Origin: an uncultured Porphyromonadaceae bacterium
GTDB lineage: Bacteria; Bacteroidota; Bacteroidia; Bacteroidales; Muribaculaceae
NCBI GenBank assembly: GCA_947177595.1
Contig: CAMWUZ010000005.1
Span: forward strand, 1-23,657
Direction: 5' to 3'
Length of the DNA: 23,657 nucleotides
This document shows positions 1 through 7,346 of the stretch, piece by piece. The notes below the pieces were generated by a model. The model was not told where the DNA came from. It saw only the letters and a program-made list of their open reading frames with translations, and ran no database searches. Position 1 is the first letter of the stretch; the number at the start of each line of letters is the position of its first letter. The position numbers were made by a program, and so were the translations under genes.

Positions 1-854
1 GCTTTTACTCCCAGGAGAGCTTCACCGAGCTCAACACTCAGCTCCAGTTGCCTCTCGCTGAATTCATCCTCAATTTTCGTGAGATATTTAAGTGAGCGGG
101 TAAAATATTGTACAGCCTCACGCTCCCTACCCATCTTCATGAGGGTTCTCCCCTCCTGCTCAAGAGATTCCACGAGTCTCACAGCCGTATTTTCTACACC
201 GGCATTCACCTCCTGCATATAACCATCCGATGATTTGTGAAGCGTGGCAAGCATCTCGGCTTGTTTTGCTTTTGAGATATTGGTTTTAGTAGCAGCGGCT
301 ACAGCAAGAATATGTGCAGCTCCGTATCTTTGAGGAGAAATGCGTGCAAGTCTCTCATATATTTTTGCTGATTTCTCAATTTCACGCTCCGCCTGACGAT
401 ATTTACCCCGATTTATATTCAATCGTGCGATATCATAGAGAATTGCCGCCAGAACGCTTAAAAATGCCTCGTCACGGCGCTTTACATCCTGGGCAAGAAG
501 GTTAAGACAATCGGCTGCAGTCTGCAAAGCCTCTTCTGACTTCCCCATGTATATTAAAATACCCGTTTTTATGTGAAGTAATCCGGCTCTCAGGTCTGCA
601 AGTAAGGATTTTTCATCTCCCTTATTAATCAGCACAGAATTTATAAGATCAATAGCACGGATAGCCTCAGCTTCCATGCCATAACGCACCATTTCCCTCA
701 CTAATTCCCGACAGAAATCGTAAGCCTCTATAAAATTCAGCCCTGAAACATAATTGCTGATTTCTTTAAGCCTCAATCCTTTTTTTAAGAACTCCGCGCC
801 TTTACCTGACTCACAGGTCAGTTCGGCAAAAAACGGTTCAAAGGTATCATCCAT
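1..854 (-). CDS. TPR-repeat protein, 3' end outside the window
   Basis: I read this frame directly on the minus strand: ATG at 854-852, then 284 open codons to the window edge, so the C-terminus is missing. The product is almost wholly helical and rich in Ala, Glu, Leu and Arg, with repeated helix pairs of tetratricopeptide type (for example the stretch around residues 90-165, with GKSEEALQTAADCL and GKYRQAEREIEKSAKIYERL). No signal peptide or membrane segment is visible, so it is probably cytoplasmic. Its ATG overlaps the TAA stop of the upstream PfkB-like gene by one base (TAATG), which indicates translational coupling. TPR proteins usually scaffold protein contacts; no partner can be named from sequence. 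Whether a further domain follows is unknown. Confidence 0.82.
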   Translation of the reverse strand, partial: MDDTFEPFFAELTCESGKGAEFLKKGLRLKEISNYVSGLNFIEAYDFCRELVREMVRYGMEAEAIRAIDLINSVLINKGDEKSLLADLRAGLLHIKTGILIYMGKSEEALQTAADCLNLLAQDVKRRDEAFLSVLAAILYDIARLNINRGKYRQAEREIEKSAKIYERLARISPQRYGAAHILAVAAATKTNISKAKQAEMLATLHKSSDGYMQEVNAGVENTAVRLVESLEQEGRTLMKMGREREAVQYFTRSLKYLTKIEDEFSERQLELSVELGEALLGVK

Positions 855-1750
855 TACCGTCTACAGCCTTTGTCTAACTTTTTATTGTACGCACAGCCGG
901 CAATGGTATCAACTATATATTGCATCTCCTCGTTACCGAGGGTGGGTAGATTTTCAAGAGTAACATCCTTGCTTATCAGTGCGGCAACTGCTCCGGCAAT
1001 AGCCCCGGCATTAGTTGAAAGATCCTCCTTCAGTTCTTTTTTAGATGCCGAAAACAGCACATCCTTATGGTGAAGTTTCACCGATGAATCTTCAGAGTCG
1101 ATATGGATATAATTATCGGAATAAAATTTGATATGCCTTTCGTAGCATTTAGCCGAATCTGCTTCATTGAAAATGGTTCTGAGATCAGAGCTTCTTGTTA
1201 TAACCACGTCTGCCATCTCAAGATTTTCAAGAATATCAGGCATCATTTTTGTGATACCGCTCTTGGGGGCTGGAGTGAGTCCCGGCACATATACAATGAT
1301 AGCTTTACGCTCCTTTGCATGATTGAGAAGCTCCACAATATGAGTGCGGACACGATCTATTAATGAAAAGTAAGCGCCGAAAACCACAATATCATCGGAG
1401 TCTATGCGAGGCCACACGAAATCAAACTTCTCTTTGGGATAGCTGCGGCTAAACACCAGTTCTTCTCCCGGAGCGAAGCGAAGATTGAGTGGAGTTATGC
1501 CGTCGGAATAGCGGTCTATCGACTTGGTGTTCACTCCATGACGCTCAAGATAAGCCACAAGCATATCGCCGGTGGGATCAGAGGCACATTCGCTCACATA
1601 AGTGACATCATAGCCGCAATTGCCGAGCATAGCCGCCGCATTGAGCATTCTGCCACCCGGCTTGGCTGTCACTTGCACGGAATCAGTAGCTCTGTCACTT
1701 GGAAACAGGAGGTCAAGAGTGCATTCACCAATTATTATTACCTTTCTCAT
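854..1750 (-). CDS. PfkB-family sugar kinase-like protein, probably catalytically impaired
   Basis: 298 aa with a ribokinase/PfkB fold. The N-terminal PfkB signature is recognisable (GGRMLNAAAMLGNCGYDVTY, residues 32-51), as is a core near IVVFGAYFSL (121-130). The second signature, normally ending in GAGD or AAGD with the catalytic Asp, reads STNAGAIAGAVAAL (245-258): the Asp position is Ala and about two to three residues are missing. The mid-protein Asn/Glu metal-site region is also replaced (VVITRSSDLRTIF). Ordinary family members phosphorylate sugars or nucleosides; this copy may be a pseudokinase or ligand-binding protein. It is first in an operon with the TPR gene, behind a consensus promoter at 1794-1824. 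Family assignment is firm; loss of activity is inferred. Confidence 0.88.
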   Translation of the reverse strand: MRKVIIIGECTLDLLFPSDRATDSVQVTAKPGGRMLNAAAMLGNCGYDVTYVSECASDPTGDMLVAYLERHGVNTKSIDRYSDGITPLNLRFAPGEELVFSRSYPKEKFDFVWPRIDSDDIVVFGAYFSLIDRVRTHIVELLNHAKERKAIIVYVPGLTPAPKSGITKMMPDILENLEMADVVITRSSDLRTIFNEADSAKCYERHIKFYSDNYIHIDSEDSSVKLHHKDVLFSASKKELKEDLSTNAGAIAGAVAALISKDVTLENLPTLGNEEMQYIVDTIAGCAYNKKLDKGCRR

Positions 1751-1793
1751 ACTTAAAAGAGCGAGTTCAATTTTTTACAGGTTTTCGTCTGCA

Positions 1794-1824
1794 CAAAGAT
1801 ACGATTATTGCACTTTCCTCCCAA
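1794..1824 (-). promoter_or_regulatory. Bacteroidota promoter for the pfkB-like/TPR operon
   Basis: On the minus strand TTG (1824-1822), a 20-base spacer and TATCTTTG (1801-1794) match the TTG/TAnnTTTG consensus exactly. Transcription would start near 1788, giving a leader of roughly 40 bases before the ATG at 1750. The -33 element begins only 7 bases past the end of the upstream thioesterase gene. Confidence 0.75.
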
Positions 1825-1830
1825 TAGCTG

Positions 1831-2301
1831 CTAAAGTTTTCTCCCCTCAAACTTTTCAACACACTCCACCCAATGCCTGTCAATCTTTATGGATTTTGCT
1901 GTTGCCGGATCAAATCCTGCCATAATTGTGTAACCTATGCATTTGGTCTGACCCGTCGAGCTGTTAACTATTCTCTGCTCCATCTTGAAGCTATGCTCGC
2001 TTACCGAGGTCACGGTTGTCCAGACTTCAAGACTCTCGTTGAAATAAGAAGGTGAATAAAAATCACAGCTTATGTGAACCACAACCGCACGCAGGCTCTT
2101 CCAGTCCATTCCTTCAGGAAGTACATCACTGAAATAGCTCACCTTAGCAAGATCCATAAAGGATAGATACACATTATTATTGAGATGCCCGAGCATATCT
2201 ATATCGGTAAATCTCATCTGCACCGGCAGACTATGATAGAAAGGAAACTGAGCCGCCGGTACCTTGGGATTGTCGGAGGGCAAATATGTGCCTGATTGCA
2301 T
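1831..2301 (-). CDS. Acyl-CoA thioesterase, hotdog fold (4HBT/YbgC-like)
   Basis: 156 aa. The hotdog signature is clear: RFTDIDMLGHLNNNVYLSFMD, about residues 30-50, where the Asp of TDID and the GHLNN turn correspond to the active-site loop of 4-hydroxybenzoyl-CoA thioesterase-type enzymes. The following strands (VVVHISCDFYSPSYFNESLEVWTTV) fit the fold. It should hydrolyse acyl-CoA or acyl-ACP thioesters in the cytoplasm; the substrate cannot be told. The first 28 residues precede the fold, and an alternative start is Met29 (2217), but the 2301 start lies only 3 bases after the dciA-like stop, as expected in this compact operon. It is the last gene of the EEP-recF-dciA-thioesterase unit. Confidence 0.88.
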   Translation of the reverse strand: MQSGTYLPSDNPKVPAAQFPFYHSLPVQMRFTDIDMLGHLNNNVYLSFMDLAKVSYFSDVLPEGMDWKSLRAVVVHISCDFYSPSYFNESLEVWTTVTSVSEHSFKMEQRIVNSSTGQTKCIGYTIMAGFDPATAKSIKIDRHWVECVEKFEGRKL

Positions 2302-2304
2302 AAC

Positions 2305-2595
2305 TTAATGGATTATTATTTCATTTATAACGTCCCTACCCACCGCTGAGTTTATTGACTTTATTATGCTTGCGGTATGGAAAGACAACTCGTGCTTGAG
2401 AGGAGCTGAGGTAATATATACATGTAGAGTGCTCCCGGTCACATATCTGCGGCTTGTGTATCGGTTGACACCTTCTCCCACAATCTCGCTCCAGGCAAAA
2501 GACGCTCTCTGGCGTGCAAGCAAATCGGCATCACCTTCATGCTCCAATGCCGCTTCAATTATCTCAGACAGCTTCTTGGGATAAGTTCTCTTCAT
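2305..2595 (-). CDS. dciA: DciA-like DUF721 protein
   Basis: 96 aa, the usual length of Bacteroidota DUF721 proteins. The family pattern is visible: an N-terminal helix (KKLSEIIEAALEHEG), a central Trp with the WSEIVGEGVNRYTS segment, then the strand TGSTLHVYITSAPLKHELSF and a helix at IIKSINSAVGRDVINEI. The family includes DciA, which assists loading of the replicative helicase DnaB in bacteria lacking DnaC, and it often sits beside recF or gyrB. Here it starts 6 bases after the recF stop. The helicase-loading role is inferred from the family and position; the fold is the KH-like DciA N-terminal domain without the extended tail of proteobacterial forms. Confidence 0.85.
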   Translation of the reverse strand: MKRTYPKKLSEIIEAALEHEGDADLLARQRASFAWSEIVGEGVNRYTSRRYVTGSTLHVYITSAPLKHELSFHTASIIKSINSAVGRDVINEIIIH

Positions 2596-2601
2596 CAGCA
2601 G

Positions 2602-3696
2602 TTACTTTGAAAAGACTCCATTGTCAACATTCCACATTCCGTATGTACCGGCTGTGCGGCTAACAATTTCATCAAGATGCGCGCGATTGGTATCGGTTAT
2701 AAAAATCTGACCGAAGTCATCGCCCGTAACCATTGTCATTATTCTCTCCACTCTCTCTGCATCAAGCTTGTCAAAAATATCGTCAAGAAGCAGGAGCGGT
2801 CTCATACCCGACACCTTGTGCAGAAAATCATACTGTGCAAAACGGAGAGCGGTGGTGAATGTCTTGCATTGTCCTTGAGACGCAGTGCGTTTCATAGGCA
2901 TACCGTTGAGGGTCATTGAAATATCATCGCGGTGAGGACCAACTGTTGTGTGACGTATCGCCTCATCTCTTGCGCGCGCAGCATCCAACCCATCTGTAAG
3001 AGTTTTTCCGCCGGCAAGTGAGCCTTCAAAACCAAGAACCACTGTTTCACACCCATCTCCGGCAATATCTCTGTAAAACTTGTCAAAAAGTATCTGCAAT
3101 TCAGCAATCCAACGCTCACGTGCCGGATGAATATATGAGGCAGCCATATCCATCTGTAATTCAACCGCCTCAAAAAGACCTTTATCGGTAGCTCCGTCAC
3201 GGAGCAGCTTATTGCGCTGTTCCAGTGCGGCATTATACCTTATCAGAGCGTCCAGATAACGGCGGTCGCCTTGCGAAATAACCATATCCATCCATCGGCG
3301 GCGCTCTTCCGAGGTACCACGCACCAGATCGATGTCAGCGGGAGCAGTCATCACGAGTGGAAATAACCCGATATGTTCGCTCAGTCTGCTATACTCCTTG
3401 CCTGCACGCTTCAGACTTTTTCGTCTGCCTCGCGCAAGACCGAGAGTCAGCTCCTCATCCACTCCGGAGCGTTCATATCTGCCTTTAGCCATAGCAAAAT
3501 CCTCTCCATCCCGTATGAGCATACTATCCGGCACGCCTGTGAAACTTTTACAGAAACTCAGGAAATAGACAGCATCGAGCAGATTGCTCTTGCCCATACC
3601 GTTATTACCGAGAAAGCAGTTGATTTTCGGGGAAAAATCAAGACGAGCCTCGGCAATATTCTTGAAATTGGTGAGTGTGAGATTCCGCAGCAGCAT
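2602..3696 (-). CDS. recF: DNA replication/repair protein RecF
   Basis: 364 aa, normal RecF length. SMC-like ATPase motifs are intact: Walker A GNNGMGKS (30-37), the ABC signature region SQGQ (273-276) and Walker B/D-loop DDIFDKLD (305-312). The RecF-typical block around LVRGTSEERRRWMDMVISQGDRRYLDAL is also present. RecF binds DNA as an ATP-dependent dimer and, with RecO and RecR, helps load RecA at single-strand gaps. It begins directly after the stop of the EEP gene (no gap) and is followed by the dciA-like gene, so it is cotranscribed from the promoter at 4764-4793. No recO or recR lies in this window. Confidence 0.97.
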   Translation of the reverse strand: MLLRNLTLTNFKNIAEARLDFSPKINCFLGNNGMGKSNLLDAVYFLSFCKSFTGVPDSMLIRDGEDFAMAKGRYERSGVDEELTLGLARGRRKSLKRAGKEYSRLSEHIGLFPLVMTAPADIDLVRGTSEERRRWMDMVISQGDRRYLDALIRYNAALEQRNKLLRDGATDKGLFEAVELQMDMAASYIHPARERWIAELQILFDKFYRDIAGDGCETVVLGFEGSLAGGKTLTDGLDAARARDEAIRHTTVGPHRDDISMTLNGMPMKRTASQGQCKTFTTALRFAQYDFLHKVSGMRPLLLLDDIFDKLDAERVERIMTMVTGDDFGQIFITDTNRAHLDEIVSRTAGTYGMWNVDNGVFSK

Positions 3697-4743
3697 TTAC
3701 TTTCTTTTCAAAAAAATCTGAGTGGGAAAATGGTCACTGTAACCGTTTAAAAATTTTCCACCGGCATAAGTACGGTGAGGCATACCGGTATAAGGAGGTT
3801 CTGTCTGCTTGAGGAAATCAAGATCACACACTTCTGCACCGACTAAAGTGAGCACCGCACCATTATCGGGAAGAAGCATTCCTCCTACAATAATCTGATC
3901 AAACAGATTCCATTTTCCGCGGTAGGTGAGAGTGCCTTTTCCTGATGCGAGTATATTCCACCAGGGATTGTAAAATCCTGTAGGAGGAACATCGTAAGCG
4001 TTGCATCGTGCGCCCAGAGTAAGGGCACATGAGGCATCCTGAGGATCATCGTTAAGATCACCCATGATTATAATAGGTCTGAGAGGGGAGACCTTACGTA
4101 TGCTGTCTGCGATATTCTTGCTAAGCCGTGCTGCAGCAACGCGTAGATATTCACTCTGCTCCTGTCCACCCAGACGCGACGGCCAGTGATTGACAATAAC
4201 ACTGATTGTGTCAATACCCAGCACTCCGCTTACACAGAGTTGGTCACGGGTGAGAAAATCGGGATTACTCTCCACAAATAATCTATGCGCCTCCACACCT
4301 GTCACCTCAAACTGCTCCGGATCATAAAGCAACGCCACGTCAATGCCACGCGCATCAGGAGAATCGTGATGAACATATCTGAGCCCACGACCACTTAGTG
4401 GTTGAGTGGCAACAAGATCTGCGACTACGCTTTCATTTTCAACTTCGGCAATACCTATCACCGCGGGTCCGCCGGGAGTGAGATCGCTGACAAGTCCCGC
4501 TATGGCATTAGCCAGATTATTTAGTTTTAAATTATACTTCTCTGTGTTCCACTTCCGGGCACCTGTCGGACTGAATTCAAGGTCAAACTTACCGTTGGTG
4601 TTAATGGTGTCAAACAGATTTTCAAGATTATAGAAAGCGATACCATATACAGTATCAATATTCTGCCTGCAAACCGGCGATGCGCACTGAGCAGAAAAAA
4701 ATCCTGCGAGTGAAACCGCTACTGATAAAACTAATTTTTTCAT
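3697..4743 (-). CDS. Secreted endonuclease/exonuclease/phosphatase-family protein
   Basis: 348 aa from the ATG at 4743, which gives a hydrophobic N-terminus (MKKLVLSVAVSLAGFFSAQCA) typical of a signal peptide. The open frame extends to 4869, but that longer start would include the promoter at 4764-4793, so I reject it. The EEP metal-dependent hydrolase motifs occur in order: NLEN (39-42), AEVEN (99-103), RGIDVALLYD, NHWPSR (185-190), GDLNDD (228-233), and SDHFP near the end (336-340). These supply the metal-binding Asn/Glu and the Asp/His catalytic residues of the DNase I-like fold. Bacteroidota members are usually extracytoplasmic with unknown substrate (nucleic acid, phospholipid or phosphoester). 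First gene of the recF operon. Confidence 0.92.
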   Translation of the reverse strand: MKKLVLSVAVSLAGFFSAQCASPVCRQNIDTVYGIAFYNLENLFDTINTNGKFDLEFSPTGARKWNTEKYNLKLNNLANAIAGLVSDLTPGGPAVIGIAEVENESVVADLVATQPLSGRGLRYVHHDSPDARGIDVALLYDPEQFEVTGVEAHRLFVESNPDFLTRDQLCVSGVLGIDTISVIVNHWPSRLGGQEQSEYLRVAAARLSKNIADSIRKVSPLRPIIIMGDLNDDPQDASCALTLGARCNAYDVPPTGFYNPWWNILASGKGTLTYRGKWNLFDQIIVGGMLLPDNGAVLTLVGAEVCDLDFLKQTEPPYTGMPHRTYAGGKFLNGYSDHFPTQIFLKRK

Positions 4744-4763
4744 GAATATTTGGAATTTTAGCG

Positions 4764-4793
4764 TAAAATTACCGCTTATCCGCGAATCGCCAA
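4764..4793 (-). promoter_or_regulatory. Promoter of the EEP-recF-dciA-thioesterase operon
   Basis: Minus strand: TTG (4793-4791), a 19-base spacer and TAATTTTA (4771-4764), seven of eight matches to the TAnnTTTG box. The predicted start near 4758 gives a leader of about 15 bases to the ATG at 4743 and supports that start over 4869. The segment TTATCCGC (4776-4783 on the plus strand) falls in the spacer. Confidence 0.6.
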
Positions 4794-4940
4794 ACGTCTC
4801 TCCCCAAAAAATGGAGATATATTTCCGAATCTTAGTTCCGGAAAGCCCCAGCAGATCTAAGTTCATCAATAAATCATAACCGTGCCACGATACTCTCCGA
4901 TACGCACATCCTGTATGCAGTTATTTGTTGCTATAGGTGG

Positions 4941-4971
4941 TTGACGGTGTCTGGAGAATTGCTTATTTTTG
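4941..4971 (+). promoter_or_regulatory. Promoter of the TPR-HTH regulator gene
   Basis: TTG (4941-4943), a 20-base spacer and TATTTTTG (4964-4971) match the Bacteroidota consensus exactly. The expected start point is around 4976-4978, only a few bases before the ATG at 4980, so the mRNA may be nearly leaderless. The position rules out translation from an upstream frame start at 4941. Confidence 0.75.
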
Positions 4972-4979
4972 CACCTACC

Positions 4980-6662
4980 ATGAAAACAGGATACCTAATC
5001 ACATATTTTCTGATACTGTGCTCGCTTCTTGCTTGCACCACCAGCCATGACCCAAGAGTTGAAGCGGCTTATGCTCTCACCGAAACAGCGCCTGATGCAG
5101 CTCTTGATTCAATTGCCGCCATAGATACCCTGAGCCTATCAAAAGCTGACCGGATGATGGTTTGCCTCACGAAAATCAAGGCTACCGACAAGGCTGACAA
5201 ACCACTACCCTATGAATCGGACATTCTACGCCTTATAGATTACTACTCCTCTCACGAAAAAGACCGCTTTTACCCAACAGCGCTATACTACGCCGGACGA
5301 ATATATTCCGAATCAGGAGATTACCCAACAGCGCTCCAATATTTCCAGGAAGTGCTAGACCTGCTGCCGGAAAACACACCTCAGCTAAAGTTAAGGGGAT
5401 GTGCCTTAAGCCAGACCGGAGCTATACTTTCCGATTTAAGGTTATATGATGAAGCTGAATCATACTATACAGTGGCTTTAAACATTGACCGCCAACTACA
5501 GGATACCGTAAATATGATATATGATACTGAAATTCTTGCTTTTATAGCTTTGCGCCGGCAGGAATATAATAAAACTCTCGAGTTATATCTAACTTCTGAT
5601 TCACTGTCCCAGATAGCGTTTCCGGAAAATATACCATATTCAAAATCCAATCTGGCATATGCTTATTATAGAAATGGAGATATAAAAAAAGCTATAACTA
5701 ACCTACAACAAAGGAATCTTAGTATCAAGAATGATGATTTAAGGAATTACTATGGGCGTGCAATCAGAATATATTATAGTGCAGGTATATTTGATACAGT
5801 ATATTTTTATGCAAAAAAACTAATTGAACTTGATAATCCGTTCAATAAGAAAACAGCATATTATTACCTTCTCAAAAAGGAACTTAGAGAATTTGTCCCT
5901 CAGGATTCCATATACAGCTATGTGAAAAAATATCTGGAATATTCCGAGAAGACATTGAACCGAAATTCCAGTACTGCGGCTTTAATTCAGAACAGCTATT
6001 ACAACTATGTTCTCCATGACCGTAAGCGCCGTGAGGCGGAAAAAGCAAAAGAGAGAATGATCTATGTGGCACTTGCCCTCACTGTCACCGTTTTATCACT
6101 TATATCTACCACACTATACTTCAAGAACCGAAGCAAAGCACGGCGTATTAAGCTAAACGAGGCTACTGAAAATATAAGAAAACTCAAGAAAAAACTGAAT
6201 AAATACACCAAAGTAAAATCGCTGATAGATGAAAGCGATGTGGCAACTGCATTAAGAGAACAGCTCAGAAAACAGCTGATTAATGCGGCAAATGCAACAA
6301 CGGATATTTACAAGATTCCATTAGAGCTTGCTTCATCCAATGTATATTCCTATATAAAAAACAGAATAGAAAGTAAACAGCCATTGCCGGAACATTTTTC
6401 ATGGACAAAACTACAGGAAACTGTCAGTTCCGTGTTTCCGGAATGGAAACAAAACCTTAATATACTCGGTGGAGTAAATATAACGCTTGAAGCCATAAAA
6501 ACCATGCTTTTGATTAAATGCGGATGCACTCCATCCGAGCTCGCATCACTCCTCTCTATAACCAAAGGTTCTGTATCTTCCAGGCGCACGGAAATATCTA
6601 AAAAGCTGCTGGGTGACAAATATCCGCTGCAGATTGTTGATGCGGTAATTCGCTTATTATAA
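4980..6662 (+). CDS. Transmembrane TPR regulator with C-terminal HTH
   Basis: 560 aa from the ATG at 4980. The order is: a signal sequence with lipobox LLAC (Cys19) and no acidic export tag after it; a helical TPR region from about 85 to 330 (clear units near FYPTALYYAGRIYSESGDY and YDEAESYYTVALNID); one transmembrane helix at about 359-381 (MIYVALALTVTVLSLISTTLYF) followed by basic residues; a coiled segment (NIRKLKKKLNKYTKVKSL); and a C-terminal LuxR-like HTH at about 507-545 (KCGCTPSELASLLSITKGSV). This architecture fits a one-component regulator with a periplasmic TPR sensor and a cytoplasmic DNA-binding domain. It precedes the DUF3244-like, protease and serpin genes and is a candidate regulator of them. 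The middle of the gene (about 5480-5900) is very AT-rich. Ligand unknown. Confidence 0.85.
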   Translation: MKTGYLITYFLILCSLLACTTSHDPRVEAAYALTETAPDAALDSIAAIDTLSLSKADRMMVCLTKIKATDKADKPLPYESDILRLIDYYSSHEKDRFYPTALYYAGRIYSESGDYPTALQYFQEVLDLLPENTPQLKLRGCALSQTGAILSDLRLYDEAESYYTVALNIDRQLQDTVNMIYDTEILAFIALRRQEYNKTLELYLTSDSLSQIAFPENIPYSKSNLAYAYYRNGDIKKAITNLQQRNLSIKNDDLRNYYGRAIRIYYSAGIFDTVYFYAKKLIELDNPFNKKTAYYYLLKKELREFVPQDSIYSYVKKYLEYSEKTLNRNSSTAALIQNSYYNYVLHDRKRREAEKAKERMIYVALALTVTVLSLISTTLYFKNRSKARRIKLNEATENIRKLKKKLNKYTKVKSLIDESDVATALREQLRKQLINAANATTDIYKIPLELASSNVYSYIKNRIESKQPLPEHFSWTKLQETVSSVFPEWKQNLNILGGVNITLEAIKTMLLIKCGCTPSELASLLSITKGSVSSRRTEISKKLLGDKYPLQIVDAVIRLL

Positions 6663-6677
6663 AATTTATAAGCGATT

Positions 6678-6717
6678 TTATCCGCACTTATCCGCACTGC
6701 CACCAAATATTCCGCAC
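6678..6717. promoter_or_regulatory. Three phased TCCGCAC repeats, possible operator
   Basis: TCCGCAC occurs at 6681-6687, 6691-6697 and 6711-6717, that is at 10- and 20-base intervals. The first two lie in an exact tandem TTATCCGCAC (6678-6697). Spacing near one and two helical turns puts all copies on one DNA face, as in cooperative operators. The array lies between the regulator stop (6662) and the DUF3244-like start (6780). Binding by the adjacent HTH protein is inference. Confidence 0.4.
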
Positions 6718-6729
6718 CAAAATATTTGC

Positions 6730-6748
6730 CTCAGCTATTCTGGCTGAG
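6730..6748 (+). other. Small hairpin upstream of the DUF3244-like gene
   Basis: CTCAGC (6730-6735) and GCTGAG (6743-6748) form a perfect 6-bp stem with a 7-base loop. No T-run follows, so it is not an obvious intrinsic terminator; it may be a leader structure or a binding dyad 32 bases before the start codon at 6780. Confidence 0.35.
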
Positions 6749-6779
6749 TAAATTTACACAAAATCAATTTAATTTTTAT

Positions 6780-7157
6780 ATGAAATTAAAGACCTTTTGT
6801 GTAATCTTAGCCACGTTGTTCGCTTTGCCACTCTGCTGCAAGGCTGATATCTCATTGACTCTAATACCTCCCACAACGGAGATTCCCGATGACGATGAGC
6901 CTGCAAACAAGAAACACAGAACGCCTCCCGCTCCGGTACTGTGCTTTATTGATTTTGAAACTAAAACAGTTTCATTCAGTTCCCTTTCAATAGGTGAAGT
7001 TGAGGAATATCTGATTTATGATGAAACCGGAGAAACATGTATTGCCGACTATGACAACGCAATCGAATTTGTTGTCGCCTTAGGTAACCTAAGTGGTGAA
7101 TATTGTATCAGATTCCTGACAATCAACGGGTATTATACAGGCTATATTAACCTATGA
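6780..7157 (+). CDS. Small secreted protein, DUF3244-like
   Basis: 125 aa from the ATG at 6780; the frame is open further upstream to 6726, but the 6780 start gives a proper signal peptide (MKLKTFCVILATLFALPLCCKA, cleavage likely after CKA). After a Pro- and Asp-rich linker (PPTTEIPDDDEPANKKHRTPPAP) comes a roughly 75-residue beta-rich domain ending in LSGEYCIRFLTINGYYTGYI, which resembles the end of Bacteroidota DUF3244 proteins (short immunoglobulin-like beta sandwiches, function unknown). Three Cys occur before the cleavage region and two in the mature domain. It lies between the TPR-HTH regulator and the C10 protease. An inhibitor or chaperone role towards the protease is possible but not shown by the sequence. 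Confidence 0.75.
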   Translation: MKLKTFCVILATLFALPLCCKADISLTLIPPTTEIPDDDEPANKKHRTPPAPVLCFIDFETKTVSFSSLSIGEVEEYLIYDETGETCIADYDNAIEFVVALGNLSGEYCIRFLTINGYYTGYINL

Positions 7158-7254
7158 TTACACATACCCTCCCCCTCAATATAGGTTATCAACCGATCTT
7201 ATACAGAAATTATTATATAATTAATATTATGAATATAAATTTCTCCATACACGG

Positions 7255-7319
7255 TGTGCCATATCTGCAAAACTAAAAACCGACGTGGAAGACATCACTT
7301 GTGATGTCCCTACTTTAAA
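7255..7319 (+). repeat. Leader repeat, copy 1 (upstream of C10 protease)
   Basis: A 65-base segment repeated at 8807-8871 with six substitutions (59 of 65 identical by my alignment at a constant offset of 1552). Its core is the palindrome GACATCAC TT GTGATGTC (7291-7308). It ends 27 bases before the protease ATG. It could be a shared operator, a leader hairpin, or a REP-like element. Confidence 0.85.
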
Positions 7320-7346
7320 TTAGATAATACCACCAAATAAACGTTT

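Noticed and set aside
2913..3233. Open frame of 106 codons on the minus strand
   Set aside because: It lies wholly inside recF in another frame, has no family features and no start context.
3373..3750. Open frame of 125 codons on the plus strand across the recF/EEP junction
   Set aside because: Antisense to two well-supported genes; the composition is that of a shadow frame.
4776..4783. TTATCCGC as a fourth operator copy in the divergent promoter region
   Set aside because: A lone 8-mer match is expected about once by chance in a window of this size on two strands; mentioned only as a weak hint.
4744..4869. N-terminal extension of the EEP protein to an ATG at 4869
   Set aside because: It would place the operon promoter (4764-4793) inside the coding region and bury the signal peptide 42 residues deep.
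7291..7308. Palindrome at the leader repeat as a Crp-type site
   Set aside because: The half-site order is TCAC-GTGA, the reverse of the TGTGA-N6-TCACA consensus, and the spacer is two bases.
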